A stretch of 64,000 bases of DNA from Antedon mediterranea (GCF_964355755.1 NC_092672.1:1798001-1862000), one strand, 5' to 3'. Shown: positions 35,472 through 47,817, numbered from the stretch's first letter. A program made the numbers and translations. The notes: generated by a model not told the origin, from the sequence alone.

Positions 35472-38400
35472 TTAGTTAGTATAATTGATTATTATAAATA
35501 ACAAAAACGATATAAAAAGTGTTAAAAAATGTATAGTTTTTCTTGGACTTGAATTATCGATTGCTAGGTTGTTGTTTGGTATTGCTGCCGCTGTTGGTTG
35601 CGTTTCGCCCGCTTGGATTCCTAAACCACACCCAAACCAATCCTGGACTGTTAGCCTAGGATATCCGTAATTTACGTTAAAGTTCCACGGACTAAATTGA
35701 TAATACCAGCCGTAACTAGAGAAAAAGTAGAGGTAGTTATCTGTCCACTGCACGCCTGCCACGATGGATGGCGGTATACCTTTAAATGATCCTATGGAGA
35801 ATGGCCCGGATATTTGTTCAGAATAATCGTAGATATAGAATCTATCACCTGAAAATATATGAATTAATATTATATAGTTTGTTTGGATCTTTGGATAAGT
35901 AGAAAAATTTTTAACAATGTTTAATGCTAAAGTATTTTAATTGTAATATATATCTATTTATCCAATATCTATTTATTATATCCAAGAGGTTGTTTGAACT
36001 AACAAAAGCGATGATTCTTCCTTTGAAAAAGCATTCGATAAGAGTCGTTGCTTGTGATAGGTCAAATCAAAGAAATCCCAACCAATCGGAAGAGACCAGT
36101 AAAGGCGGTCCCGATCGATAAGAGTCGTTGCTTGTGATAAGTCAAATCAAAGAAGTCCCAACCAATCGGAAGAGACCAGTACAGGCGGTCCCGATCGATA
36201 AGAGTCGTTGCTTGTGATAGGTCAAATCAAAGAAGTTCCAACCAATCGGAAGAGACCAATAAAGCCGGTCCCGATCGCGAAAACCGGTCGTATGGAATGT
36301 CATGACAGTATACTTTCTAGCATGTCTATAGCCTAACTAGGCCTAGTAGTAGGCCTGTAGAAACTGAGTGAAAACCCAAATGAAAGGCCTACCTGTAAAG
36401 AAATAAGTCTGCCCATTTCCTATACCCTCCACAACCGCATCCAATTTAGCTACATCGTACGGAAACCCACCGAACTCTGTACTTATATCACGTGGGAATC
36501 CCATATCAAGATTGTACAATGTATACCGATAGACCTGCCGACCCTGAAAAATTATTGAACATTTATAAAATCGTGATAAATTAAATTTATTTTTCATACT
36601 TTTCGATCGTTGAAATGTCGTAGCCTAATCTTTCAACATCCTAAATGTTAATGAATAGCCAGTCAACATAATGATTAACGCTATACAATTTCGTTTTGTA
36701 GATTAGGCCTAGGCCTAAATTTCAATTTACATTGACATTGACTAACAGTAAGCAGGAAAAAATGAATTTTACAATCATTATTGCACAAAACGCGGAGAGG
36801 ACGGGCGGTTGAGCGGAAAGCCGCTCAGGATAGATTGTAAGCTACGCGGTTTTCGGCCTACCGCTTGTCCGCCGTGTAAATTGAACTTTAGTGTGTATCA
36901 GTAAAAGCCTATTATAGTTTCCATTTATAGGAGCAAACTTCATTATTGAAGGCTACTGCTCCACTGACCCTAGATTTATGTATGCATGCTGTATGTGGTG
37001 CATACACAGACAGTTAAATCTTAGTTTTAAAAATTCGCGATCTTATTCTTAAAACTGAAATTCAAAATACCTTAAAAAAGTAAGTCTTGGCCACACGATC
37101 CTTCCAGATGTAACTGTTCTTAACCGTTACAGCGGCATCTAGATTTGCCGCGAGATGAGGCCACGTACTATCAATTAGCTTAGGGATGTACACCTTACGA
37201 TCAATCATTTGCCAGTAATATCTACCTAAAATAAAGTGTGGACAAAAAGCTTCATTATAGAGATTGAAAAAGACAGATAAGCACTGATTCACACTATAGG
37301 TCTGCTCTGTGCTGGATTCTCAGTGCTTTAAATCCATAATGTGAATCAGGACAAACACTATCATATTATGATAGTGTTTTTCCAGTGTTATATATGTATG
37401 ATAAATCCGTAAAAAATGGTTAGAGGTTAGGACCAGCGTGTGAAAGACAAAGTGGACAAATTTAGATACAGTACTGGGAGTCGGCTATCTGTACTACGGT
37501 CTAAATCAGGTGGTCATTGCCACTGTAGCATGACTGAAGAGAGGTTTTTGTCATCTATCTCTAGAACGCCTCTTAAGTTTCCTATTCCTAAAGGCCAACT
37601 CAGACTGCGTCGTACGCCGAGGCTCGACGAAACGTCTGCTTCGTCGGTACTGTCTGAATTTAATCCCGACGAGACGAGTCATCTTGAGATAGCGTAGGGC
37701 GTAGTTTTTAGGTCGTCGGGAGAACTTTAAACATGTTTAATTTTCTCCCGATTAGACGACTCGTCATACGGACAAAGGTGTCCCCTGAATAGGTCTGGCC
37801 GCAGTGTTAAAACTCCTTGTTGGTTTCATGTAAAGCGTCCACTGAATATGGGTGTCCATTGAAAGGGATGTCTCAGTCAAAATTGAACTTTATTTGTAAA
37901 ACAAATACCTTTGAATATGTAAGTTCCTCCGTCAGCTCCGACTGTTATTGTGTCGAACTCCACTTGGCAATTACTGGGTATGAACGGCTTTGTTACTGTT
38001 GGTGCTTCTGTCAGCTTTTTCGTACGTTCAGTTGGTTGATACGAATCAGTAGGTGGATACCAAATAGTTGGTGCTCCTGCAATAATTGTCATGGATTAAA
38101 TAAATATACAGTGTGGAATAATTCTCAATACTTTATCTCCATATGTGACAATGTGACACACAGGAGATGCTTTATTACGACGTTTGCCTATTATACTGGA
38201 CAAATTTATATTCAGACCGAGAATAAAAAACGATTAGGGGAAAAATATCTAGAGGTACTATATGTTCTATAGAACCCAGTCGGATGAATGTTGTGACCTT
38301 TGACCCTAAGCTTTCAACACTCCATCAGAATAACTGTCATATTTTACCAGTAGGCCTCAGAATGAGTAAATCTATTAGAAGTACTTATTAATAACCTATG

Positions 38401-40521
38401 ACCTGTTCTAAGCTTACGGTACTGTACTAAATAACGGGCGGTTGCTACCACCAATTCAAATGATTTTCTAAAACACTTTTGTTCCTAGAAATGTTGTAAT
38501 TTCTTATCAGAAATATAACCAGTTAAATCTATCTGTTACCATAGAGTTCTTGGGCTCCATTTATGTCGTCTTGATCTAGTTCTAGGTGTGCATTATATGC
38601 CTTATTCCACGGCCACATTATTGAGTTGAATAGGTTACTATGTGCTAAGCCAATGCTGTGTCCAAATTCATGTGTGGCAACCGATACAATATTTGTCCCT
38701 TGGAAAAATAAAAATTATATATTTTGTTTTAACGGGGTAACGCAACGACGTTGGCGTCGTCTTTGTCAACGTCATCGTCGCCATTGTTAACGTCATCGTC
38801 GCCGTTGTTAACGTCATCGTCGTCGTTGTTAACGTCATCGTCGTCGTTCTTAACGTCATCGTCGCCGTTAACGTCATCGTCGCCGTTGTTACACCGAAAT
38901 GCGAATTGCTTTGATGCGGGTTGCGACGACCGACTACGCAGACACGACACAGGTTAGTTCATGTCATGTCGTCAATCGCCTGAACCTAGAAAGCTTTGTA
39001 GAGGTGAAGTAAGCAACTGTCATGGAAGTGTAGTGCAAGGAAGCTTCACCGCATGCGCATAATGAATTAACATGACGTAGTTATGTCGTCAATAAACTCA
39101 CCAGTTGTTACACCCACCGTCCACGTTTCACTGTTATCAAAGTGCGCATCACCGGACCAGATGCCACTACCCGGGTAGAAAGCATGTGCCAGGACTTGGC
39201 CTTTGCCTTGGAAGACTATCCCGTCACCGTGATCATCATAAGGCTCAGCAAACAAGACTATGATGTCAGGGTCTTCGATATATTTGCGTTCAAACGTAAG
39301 CCCTGATACGTCCGACCAATACTGTGAAAGGAACAGATTATATTTTAGTAGAATTATATAGAAACATGCATTAATAAGTATAAGTATAAACATATGTATG
39401 GCATATCTATATTTTATAGAATTGGATTTGTCTGGTGTGAGTCAACAGGTCACGTGACATCCACCAGGATCTGGTTAAACACTATCACCTTCAATACCAA
39501 TCATCACGCCCATCATCTTCATCATCAATATCATCATAATCATCATTATCGTCGTCGTCTTTATCATCATCATCATCAATACACCGTCACCATCATCATC
39601 GCCATCATCTTCGTCATCATCTTCATCGCCATAATCATCGTCATCATCATCAGTATCATTTAAATTATTATTATTATCTATCGTCATCATCAACTTCATC
39701 CTCGTCATCATCATGCCATTCATCTTTAAATTCTTCATTAGGTTGTTTATCGTATTCCGGTTTACCTTTAATGCAGTCTCAATTGCGTCATCAAGTTGTG
39801 AAGGCGTTACTTTGACGGTGTATCGTAAAATATTCCACGTTAAATGTTTGCGGTCCCACTTGGTGCTATGCAGCGAATACCGCTTTGATCTACCACTGGA
39901 CGAAGTGTCTGTTTTATCTGATAGGCCGCATCTTGGTGTGTTCATCAACGTTAGCGTGGGGTCATCAAGCTCGCCTGTAATAATTGTAATAATAATTGTA
40001 ATAAAATATTCGTAAAACTGAAAGCCCTCCCCCATTGTTCAGTCACTCGGCAGCAGCGCAAAGACTTGTTTTAAAATATTCATTCATAATTCCAGTGTTC
40101 AATAGTACCAAAAGAAGCGGGTGCTTGTCAGTTTGGATACCATTTATGTACAGTACACACATACCAGACAACATTCATGAACAAAAACAAGGACCGGTGA
40201 GCCGGACACTCCGTTGCTTTAATAACGTCGGTGGGTAAGCGGACATAAGAGTGACCATCACAAACTATTGTCACTGAAATCAGCAATACGGTTCCTTAAC
40301 ACTATTGTTTCTATTGCTACAGTTTACTTAATATTTCGTTTCCAGTCGAAAGTCCTTATATATTATTATGTAGTCTGTCGTCGTTTTCCCAAGCATTCCA
40401 TACCTGTCTGAGGTATATTTCCGGTCGCTTGGTATTTTTTAAGAGCTTCAACGAAAGCACTGATGTCCGTGTTTGCCCCTGGATCAGGTTCCTCTAAGTA
40501 TTCGTACTTTATTAAATGCTC
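35472..40521 (-). CDS. Membrane-anchored matrix metalloproteinase, 8 exons seen, first exon missing
   Basis: Exons in coding order: 40521-40404, 39974-39766, 39321-39102, 38698-38540, 38076-37909, 37225-37071, 36543-36393, 35848-35472 (1557 nt, phases close). Order of parts: prodomain (KYEYLEEPDPGA); cysteine switch PRCGLSD; furin site RSKR; catalytic domain with HGDG and the zinc site HEFGHSIGLAHS followed by the Met-turn NSIMWP; hinge; four-bladed hemopexin domain opened and closed by Cys (SNC ... WFGC); and a C-terminal hydrophobic stretch with almost no tail after it. Furin activation plus this tail suggests a GPI-anchored type like MMP17/MMP25, acting at the cell surface on matrix proteins. 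The signal-peptide exon was not joined in frame. GLSD replaces the usual G(V/N)PD. Confidence 0.92.
36036..36275 (+). repeat. 80-bp tandem repeat, three units, in an MMP intron
   Basis: AGAGTCGTTG recurs at 36041, 36121 and 36201. Each unit contains TCAAATCAAAGAAGTCCCAA, CCAATCGGAAGAGACCAGTA and GGCGGTCCCGATCG. Units are above 90% alike by eye. Confidence 0.92.
37353..37379. repeat. Perfect palindrome in an MMP intron
   Basis: 13-bp arms (AAACACTATCATA) around one base. CACTATCA resembles the arms of MITE M1, but the rest of that element is absent. Confidence 0.7.
38751..38892 (+). repeat. 21-bp tandem repeat in an MMP intron
   Basis: About six units of GTTGTTAACGTCATCGTCGCC type, one of 18 bp. 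Its pattern of triplets keeps all frames open. Confidence 0.9.
39490..39700 (+). repeat. (ATC)n-rich microsatellite in an MMP intron
   Basis: About 210 bases of imperfect ATC/ATT triplets. On the minus strand it reads as an open Asp/Met-rich frame continuing past the donor at 39766, which is an artefact. Confidence 0.9.
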
Positions 40522-40763
40522 CTAAAATTAAACAAAAAACAATCTGTAAACATCATGCAGATAAAATAATCATACAGACCAGAATTACGTACAGGTGTGG
40601 ATATACATTTCCATATTTTTGCCATAGTTTTTTTTTAAATATTCACAACGATGATTGGGGAGACATTGATGGGGCGCGCGTGCTTACAACCAAACTCGAC
40701 ACTTCGACCAGGGAGTACATCAACTCCCTGCTTCGACACTGCACAGTTTTGGTTGAGTGTAGA

Positions 40764-40941
40764 CAGTGGCGTAACGCGGAGGTCTGAGGCCCCTGGTTTA
40801 GAAACCCTCCGACGCTGGATGCCTTGGGCGTTTTTAGCATTTTCGACATATTTAATGCCTGTGCCTCTGTGCACTACTCATCAAGGTCCCCCATAACCTC
40901 CAGGGTTTAGTCAGTGAGCGCTCATAGCCGTTACGCTACTG
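40764..40941. mobile_element. hAT-like MITE upstream of the MMP prodomain exon
   Basis: 178 bp with ends CAGTGGCGTAACG and, inverted, CAGTAGCGTAACG. CAGTGGCGTA ends are common in hAT derivatives. The flanking octamers (AGTGTAGA, ATTCTAGA) are only partly alike. Confidence 0.65.
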
Positions 40942-41035
40942 ATTCTAGATCTAGGTGACGAACAACGACACAATATCCGCAGATCAAAGATCATCGTAAA
41001 CCGTGTGACCACCGACCTATTTCTGATGGACATAC

Positions 41036-41253
41036 CATCCCACTCCGGGAATAAGCATTGTTAATGTACTGTAAATAATTGCACCGAGAATACAAAGACA
41101 AATACAAATCGAGCAATAAAGCATTGTCACGCTGTCGGCGTATAATTTGTACAACTTTTTGACTTGTTTTACCGACGACAAAACTGGCGCCGCTATAAAT
41201 GTTTTCGATAACAAGTTATTTATTCGGTATTCCGTCGGGAATTTCTTCTTCAA
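41036..41253 (-). other. Candidate signal-peptide exon of the MMP gene (frame not resolved)
   Basis: A frame with a strong hydrophobic stretch (LYCSICICLCILGAIIYS) ends at a good donor, GGATG|GTATGT. Joined directly to the exon at 40521 it would run into a stop, because it ends in phase 2 while the next exon needs phase 0. Either a further exon lies between, or this is not the first exon. Confidence 0.3.
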
Positions 41254-42075
41254 ACTTTGATTGGAAATACGGTCAATTGTTATCCACTAAGGACGTTTGA
41301 TGTACGTGTAGATCACATGCACGTGAGCTCGCGCGCGGGCGTACTACATGATACTGACTGTAGAACTACAAAAAAAAGCCTCCAGTGCTGTACCCTGGGC
41401 TACGTACACAGACACTAGACATAAATTGCTCGACCAAATATAGTGGTTAGATGGCACCAGGTATTCAAACTATAATTATCACGCGACCATTTTATTTGAT
41501 GAAAACATTGTAAAATTCAATTTATAGAAAAGCATTGAACGAATACTATGAAAGATTTCAATGCATCACAGCTTTTGAAAAAAAAAATGTTTGACGGTAT
41601 GGGCGGTACCAGTATTTGACATAAACAAAACAATACATCGAATAAATGTCTTGTAATTTTGATATGCCCGTGAGCATTGAGCAATTGAACTTAAGGGCCA
41701 CAATGGAAATAAGTTTGACCTTTGGTTACTTTTTTGTGTTACCCTGAATTCATTCTTTGTTTTTTTTTTATGTTGTGTTATTTTATGAATTCGAATAAAG
41801 AAATGAAACCTAGATTTTTTTATTTTTTTTTAATAGATAGTTCCGGTATTCCAAGGCGTAACTATTGCCTACTAGCATCTTGCGGTGAAAAGCAAACATT
41901 ACAATTTATGTTTGTTTACTGAATTTAATGCCCAATGTGATCGACTTTGTTGCTATTAAAGTTTATTTAGAAAATAAAACGTTTAGAAAGCCTCCTGGAA
42001 ATAAGGCGTCCTTAATATTCCGTTGTGCAATTTTGCGTGACGATAAAGAGGGCGCATTACTAGCTCCTTTTGTTT
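41254..42075. other. Intergenic AT-rich sequence, nothing recognised
   Basis: CpG-rich words near 41320-41340 (CGCGCGCGGGCG); no supported exon. Confidence 0.4.
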
Positions 42076-42217
42076 TAAGCTTGGTTCGCACTAGGACGCA
42101 ACGCAAGCGAGTTGACCAATGACAAGCGACAGTTTGAATAATCCATCGCTTGTGATTGGTCAAATACCTTACGTTGCGTCTACGTCCTTACGTTGCCTCC
42201 TAGTGGGAACCAACCTG
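42076..42217. mobile_element. Foldback MITE, family M2, copy a
   Basis: Family M2 is defined here. The ends are AAGCTTGGTTCCCACTAGGA-CGCAACGCAAG and the inverted complement. The inside reads TTGACCAATGACAAGCGACA ... TCGCTTGTGATTGGTCAA, so each copy places CCAAT and ATTGG facing each other about 45 bp apart. About 140 bp, no coding capacity. Confidence 0.82.
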
Positions 42218-42831
42218 TTAGTGGCGGTTGCATCGCTGTTGGTTGTAAACTGAATAAAATTTAAAAAAAATAAAATAAATTGTACTCTGGTGTACAGATC
42301 GATCGAGCGTACACCACAATGTTTTGTAAATCTTTAGTTGTAGGTACAAAAATATCGAATTCCCATGACATATAAATCACCATGCGTAACATTTTTTTCG
42401 ACGTAAACACAAATAATTACATTGTTTGTTTCCTAATAGTTTGGTTGTTATCGTGCAGGAAATAAACTATTCTACCCTAGGCTAAAATACATGTATTTTC
42501 TCTCCCATGCTTAAACATAGTAGGCCTGATTTAGATTATAATGATTACATTGATGATAGTGATATCTTTTATCTCATCATAAAAAGACGATTAACTAACG
42601 ATAAGAAGAAGAATATGATTATCAGTGTAAGTTATGAGAACGCTCTCATCTCATGACGTCAAACTTTCTTTAATACTTTCAGATTAAAATAATTTAACTG
42701 ATAAACTTCACAAGGTGACTATAAAAAGTTACCAATGTGGTTTTCCCATGATAAAAATTAGTGGGCAATATACCCTATAATAAAAGTTCCCGGCGTTTCA
42801 TTTTTTTTGGAAAATACTACGAGTTTCTGAG

Positions 42832-42891
42832 CTCAAGTATTATACCAATGAAACGCCATATATGTTAACATATTTATCTTTTTACTAATAT
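42832..42891 (+). repeat. Short dispersed repeat shared with 17873-17935
   Basis: Same AAACGCCATAT ... TTTTTACTAATATTAGA block in the same orientation. Confidence 0.6.
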
Positions 42892-42920
42892 TAGATAGAA
42901 ACATAGTCTAGAACCTAAAC

Positions 42921-43036
42921 TAAAGCTCTGTCTACACTATCAAACTTTATGTGACAAACAAATGTGATGTGCCCATATATGGACATGATGATGTCATATC
43001 ACTACCTTATTAGTTATACCACTACATATTTGGGCA
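42921..43036. mobile_element. Foldback MITE M1, copy 13, right end lost
   Basis: The left arm and centre are intact; the right arm is replaced at about 43037 by the 45-bp array. Confidence 0.8.
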
Positions 43037-43170
43037 TATCACAAAGCTAAGCATGCTTGTAAGACATGCCATAGGCGTCCATATCACAAAGCTAAGCATG
43101 CTTGTAAGACATGCCATAGGCGTCCATATCACAAAGCTAAGCATGCTTGTAAGACATGCCATAGGCGTCC
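43037..43170 (+). repeat. 45-bp tandem repeat, three units
   Basis: GCTAAGCATG recurs at 43046, 43091 and 43136. The units are identical over TATCACAAAGCTAAGCATGC and TTGTAAGACATGCCATAGGC. CATATCACA also belongs to the MITE, so the array may have grown from its broken end. Confidence 0.92.
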
Positions 43171-43959
43171 ATATTGTGCGTCTCCAAGTAGCAGACAAAT
43201 CTTTCTAAATTATATAAGGAGTTTTCTATAAAAAATAACAAATTCTGCCAAATATAAAGTCACCTAATTTTATTCACACGTAACGTGCGATTTCTTTGAT
43301 CAACCGCGTCCTAAACACAGAGGTACACAATAGTGACACTATTGGTACCCTTTGACAGGACCCGCCAATAGATAGATTCGTGTGAAAGCCATTGTTAATT
43401 TCTGTGAAGGCAAATTTCCTTATAAATATTATACATTGTCTATTATACACATGTGTGTTGTCATTTTAGTCGGGTTTCTCTTTATCTGATTTATATTTTG
43501 TAGAATCTGTTAGGTAAATTGTAAGTTGTGTAAATCTCATAATTTGTGGTTATCGAAAACTAATCGGCGTCTCTTTAATCTAATTTAATCGTGCCGTACC
43601 GCGTAATATCAATTCAGAATCTGTGTGTGTTTAGATATTCTCAATAATACCGTTCAAAATTTGTATCGGAACCCTTTCAATCTGGATTACGGTTTGTCTT
43701 ACAACTTGTATGATGTTGTTCTTTTTGTGAGAATGATGTTCATATCTGATAATCTTAAAGTTTACAAATCGGCCGAAATGAAAATCCACCAGGAATAACG
43801 GAACTTCTTGTTTAGATTGTACTTTTTCTACAGTGGTAGTGGCCCAGCCTAGGATATTAAATTGTCATAAAAACGGAAAGATGCAATCAAGATTTGTTTC
43901 GTATTCGTCAACCAACATTGCTGCTTTCTCGGCTTCTTTTAGTAATTCGTAACGTTTTC
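43171..43959. other. Intergenic sequence, nothing recognised
   Basis: No exon, RNA gene or inverted ends identified. Confidence 0.45.
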
Positions 43960-44117
43960 CCAGGCGCGGCCAGCACTTTGCTTTTTCCCAGGCCAGCACT
44001 TGACATTTTCCCAGGCCAGCACTTGGCTTTTCCCAGGCCTAGCACTTGACATTTTCCCAGGCCAGCACTTGGCTTTTTCCCAGGCCAGCACTTGACTTTT
44101 TCCCAGGCCAGCATTTT
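43960..44117 (-). repeat. 23-bp minisatellite, second site (inverted)
   Basis: About seven units of TTTTCCCAGGCCAGCACTTG type, the reverse complement of the 26304-26640 unit. Confidence 0.93.
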
Positions 44118-44481
44118 GTTGATGATATTGATTGGCATTCTCATCTTTCTCTTCTTGTCAGAAAGCGTCTGGCACAAAACCTCTGGATAATGTCTTATTG
44201 GTTGTGCTACGTGATGAATGCTGGATGATCTCCAAAACAAAGAGAACCACATCACCTTCCTTTCCACATTCTCTCTCCCCATTGATATTTTAAACACAAA
44301 CAGGGTTTCATTAGGAGAGGCACGTAAATAGTGTAGAAGACCGTTATTTCAACTCTTTTGTTAAATATAATTGTTTATGATAAATTCATTTTCATGAACT
44401 AGTAACTGTGAAATAACGACGCATGTAAAACTTTTTTTTAATTCATGCGTTCACCGTTGGTTATCTCATATGTGCTTATCC

Positions 44482-44620
44482 TAACTTGGTTCTGAACTGG
44501 ACGCAACGCAGGTGAGTTGACCAATAACAAACGACGGTTCGGATGACACACGCGTTGTGATTGGTCAAATTACTTGCGGTGCACCTACGTCGCGCGTTGC
44601 GTCCAAGTGGCAACCAAGTC
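44482..44620. mobile_element. Foldback MITE M2, copy b
   Basis: CTTGGTTCTGAACTGGACGC left and GCGTCCAAGTGGCAACCAAG right. The inner GACCAATAAC and TGATTGGTCA pair is kept. Confidence 0.75.
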
Positions 44621-46962
44621 TGATATCTAACCATGGTCTAAATGCTATTTTCAGTACTGGCCTTCCACGGTGGATGTGGTTAGGTTCCATAGGCCTAGAT
44701 CAATACCAGAGTAGTAACACTTTTAACAATGTTCTGTACTGGAATCCCTAATCCTCGGTGATCTGCGTATAACACGTGATAGGATCCCATTGTCTATTGT
44801 CTGACATATATCTATTTGTTCAATAGTGTTAAGCTGATTATTTGCTGCAACTTGTAAAACTAAGCAAGTATATTCATCAATAACCAATACGCTGTTAGTG
44901 ACAGCATAGAAATATTATAATATCTCTACGGTGACAGGCAGTTTTTGCTATTGTCACTGTTAACGGTCAAATAGACAATATGTAATAAAACTCGCGTCGT
45001 CACGTACTACTATACTAATCTCGCTGCCATCACATTTAATTATGTTATACCTTTCTTGTTGAATTACTTTATACAATACATTTTGTTTATGTAATCAGTT
45101 AATTTATTATAGTTTAATATCAACGATTTAATGTCTGTTATTTTTAATAATGCTAAAATTAGTTAACGTAAACACATAAACCATAGAGTTCTATTTTTAT
45201 ACCTCCATGCATAAAGTACAGATACAGAAGTCCAGATAAATGCGCTGGTATCGAATTCTAACAATTGGTATATTAAATCAATCAACTGTGTTGCTGTATC
45301 GAACAGTTATAGTTAAATATTAACATATTATTATGGAAAACATTAATTTCCTTCTTTTAGAACCGGTCCTAACAATAAATATATAAGAAAAAGCATTAAA
45401 GTTGTTAATATAAAATACTGATTGAATATGTTATAATGGTGTACATGTGTACATGTTACTATTATGGTCCTATACAGCCTAGAATCACCAGCTTAACGTC
45501 CAGTTCGAAGTTTTAAAACGATAATTCTTTGGAATACTAATACAGTACATTACTGCAGTATTTCGAGGTGTACGAAATATTGCTCTAGGCATATCGTCGA
45601 TGTCAGTTAAAAGATATCGCATGATGATCTCCGCTCTTTTTTATATTTACATACTCTATAAAAATGTTAACGTCAATGGAAAAGAGGCTGGTGGATGTTT
45701 AAACAGCAAAGTTCATATTTGACACCAGTAAAGTACACAAGGTCTCGTAGCACGTAGAAGTTACAGACATCATTTGGAACATAAAAGTTCATTTTTCTAT
45801 TTTTTAGCAACGTTTCTTTACCTTTTCTCACGTATTTTGATCTGTAGGCCTATACTTTAAAAACATCATCATTGGAAACTAGTTTCTAAACGGTTTTTAA
45901 AAGAATTGTCAAGCATAGCTTTGTTGACAGCAAACAATGCGAAGTGTTCACACTGTTGTTTTGAAAACGAAACAAACTGCCTAAAATAAATCCGATGACG
46001 TAACAAATTGAATATTCTAAATCCATAATTATAGATAAACATGACCTCTACAAAAAGTCTAGAAAACAATAAAGCAGTTCTAGTTGATGCATTTATTTAG
46101 TAAAAGAAATGAAGGAAATGATAACGATATTGTAGTAGCACCAACACAAACAAAGTATAGATACGATATCTGATTATATTTTTGGACCACCTAAAAATTA
46201 GAATGGCGTCCTTGTCATAAAGAATAACGAAAAGAAAAAAATACTGATAAAAAAACATTAAAATCGGCAAACTGAGAAAGCTATTCAGCTGGTTGCATTT
46301 TGTGCTTTCGTTTTAGTGTGACTTTTAACCTTGCATGAAATATTGTTATAAAGCACACTGATTTATTTAAATAGATTATTAAAATAGATGTTATGTATTG
46401 TTATTGTCATATGACTAACAATTAATAAGTGAAGCTGCGACGCCATGCATATGCATACAGCATGTTGCGATCAGTAAGAAGTCTATGTTTTTATTGACAT
46501 TAAAATCGATTTTCAACGTATCAATTGCTTTACTCCACCCTCACTGATTAATCACGCGCGCGCGAATAGAATTCACCAACAGCCAATAAAATAAGTTTTT
46601 ACAGGTCAATAAATACACACGAAAGCAGTAATAATAATCTATTGAGCACATTATACATAAAGTATGCAGGAATTAGACTAGTTTATCTTCCATGATCCAA
46701 CTTTGCCACAACAAACCCGTTAGGCCTTCATTCATTGTCTCAGTGGTTGGTTCTCAATTGTAGAATTTGTTGATTTACCCGGTTTGTTTATTGAAATATT
46801 TTAGAGCGGACCTAATGATTTTTTTTTTTTTAGTTTTTTAATCTGAATTGATCATGTCATTTCTAGGGAACAGATATTGAGATTTCATTTTTATCTGATG
46901 GTTGTGTGTTTGCAGAACTTTCTCCACTTTCCAGCTAGCTGTATGGCTACGCGTGAGACTTC
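44621..46962. other. Intergenic AT-rich sequence, nothing recognised
   Basis: A (CG)5-like word lies at about 46555. No supported exon or element. Confidence 0.45.
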
Positions 46963-47817
46963 GGGCCTGTTTCTATAGAGCAGAGAATACGGTTTTGAAT
47001 ACCGTTCTTTTCAAGAACCGTTTTTTCTTGCCAGCAGAAATGGGTCCCCACAAAAAACCACAAAAAAGAACCGATCTTAAAAACGGTTTCAAAAACCCCA
47101 ATTGATTGCGGTCTCGATCGCAAAGAACCGTTCTGAAACCGGTTTCCGCGGAGCAATTTTTAGCTGCAACACAATCGCGGTCTCAATTTGACCCCAAAAA
47201 CTGAACTCTGCAGTGTGCTGCACTGGGATGATTGCGGTCATCTCGCAGTCAAACTCGCGCGATAGGACCTAGGCCTAAGTCATTTTTATTTCTCTAGATA
47301 GTGAGTATTTTATTTAACTAAAAAATGTTGACCGATGCCATTACGAGGTTCGTAAAAAATATGTGAAGGAAAGAAGATGAGGGGACTTGTCGGGAGTCGG
47401 AAGAAATACTCGCGTACTATAGGCCTACATGTTTTTAAGAATATTGTAAAGCGTGTGAAAAATAGACGAGTTCAACTTGACAATATCAGAGGGTGCGACG
47501 TACCTACAGTATACTTTAACCAAGGACCACAATAACGTTTCAGGTAATAATTCCCCCTTCTATGATGAAATGGATGCTATTTCTTGGGGATCGCGCTATG
47601 CGAAAAAAAGTAAACATGACCTCGATCAAATCGCGCTTCCGCCTAACGAACTGCATTGTGGTGTATATAATGACGTCATTCATAACGAACGCACATGGAC
47701 GGAACCGGTTTTATTGGAGTAAAAATTGAGCTGCAACGCGATCTTTATTTATAAACAACAGCCGAAACCGGTTTCCAAAAAACCGTTCTTTTTTTATTTT
47801 TCAATAGAAACAGGCCC
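46963..47817. mobile_element. Harbinger-like TIR element, 855 bp, 3-bp target duplication
   Basis: Ends are GGGCCTGTTTCTATAG and, inverted, GGGCCTGTTTCTATTG, flanked on both sides by TTC (46960-46962, 47818-47820). These fit PIF/Harbinger. Near both ends AACCGTTCTT / AAGAACGGTT and GAAACCGGTTTC words form extra inverted repeats. The frame at 47477-47722 shows no transposase motif. Confidence 0.75.

Noticed and set aside
37440-37697. Plus-strand frame of 85 codons (Ser/Arg-rich) in an MMP intron
   Set aside because: It lies antisense inside an intron of a well-supported gene and shows no motif. Inverted CGACGAGACGAG words suggest a small foldback repeat instead.
39475-40035. A single 186-codon minus-strand MMP exon
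   Set aside because: Only 39974-39766 is coding; the rest is frame continuation into the ATC microsatellite beyond a good donor.
47477-47722. Transposase gene inside the Harbinger-like element
   Set aside because: The 81-codon frame has no DDE or Myb-like motif and lacks splice partners.
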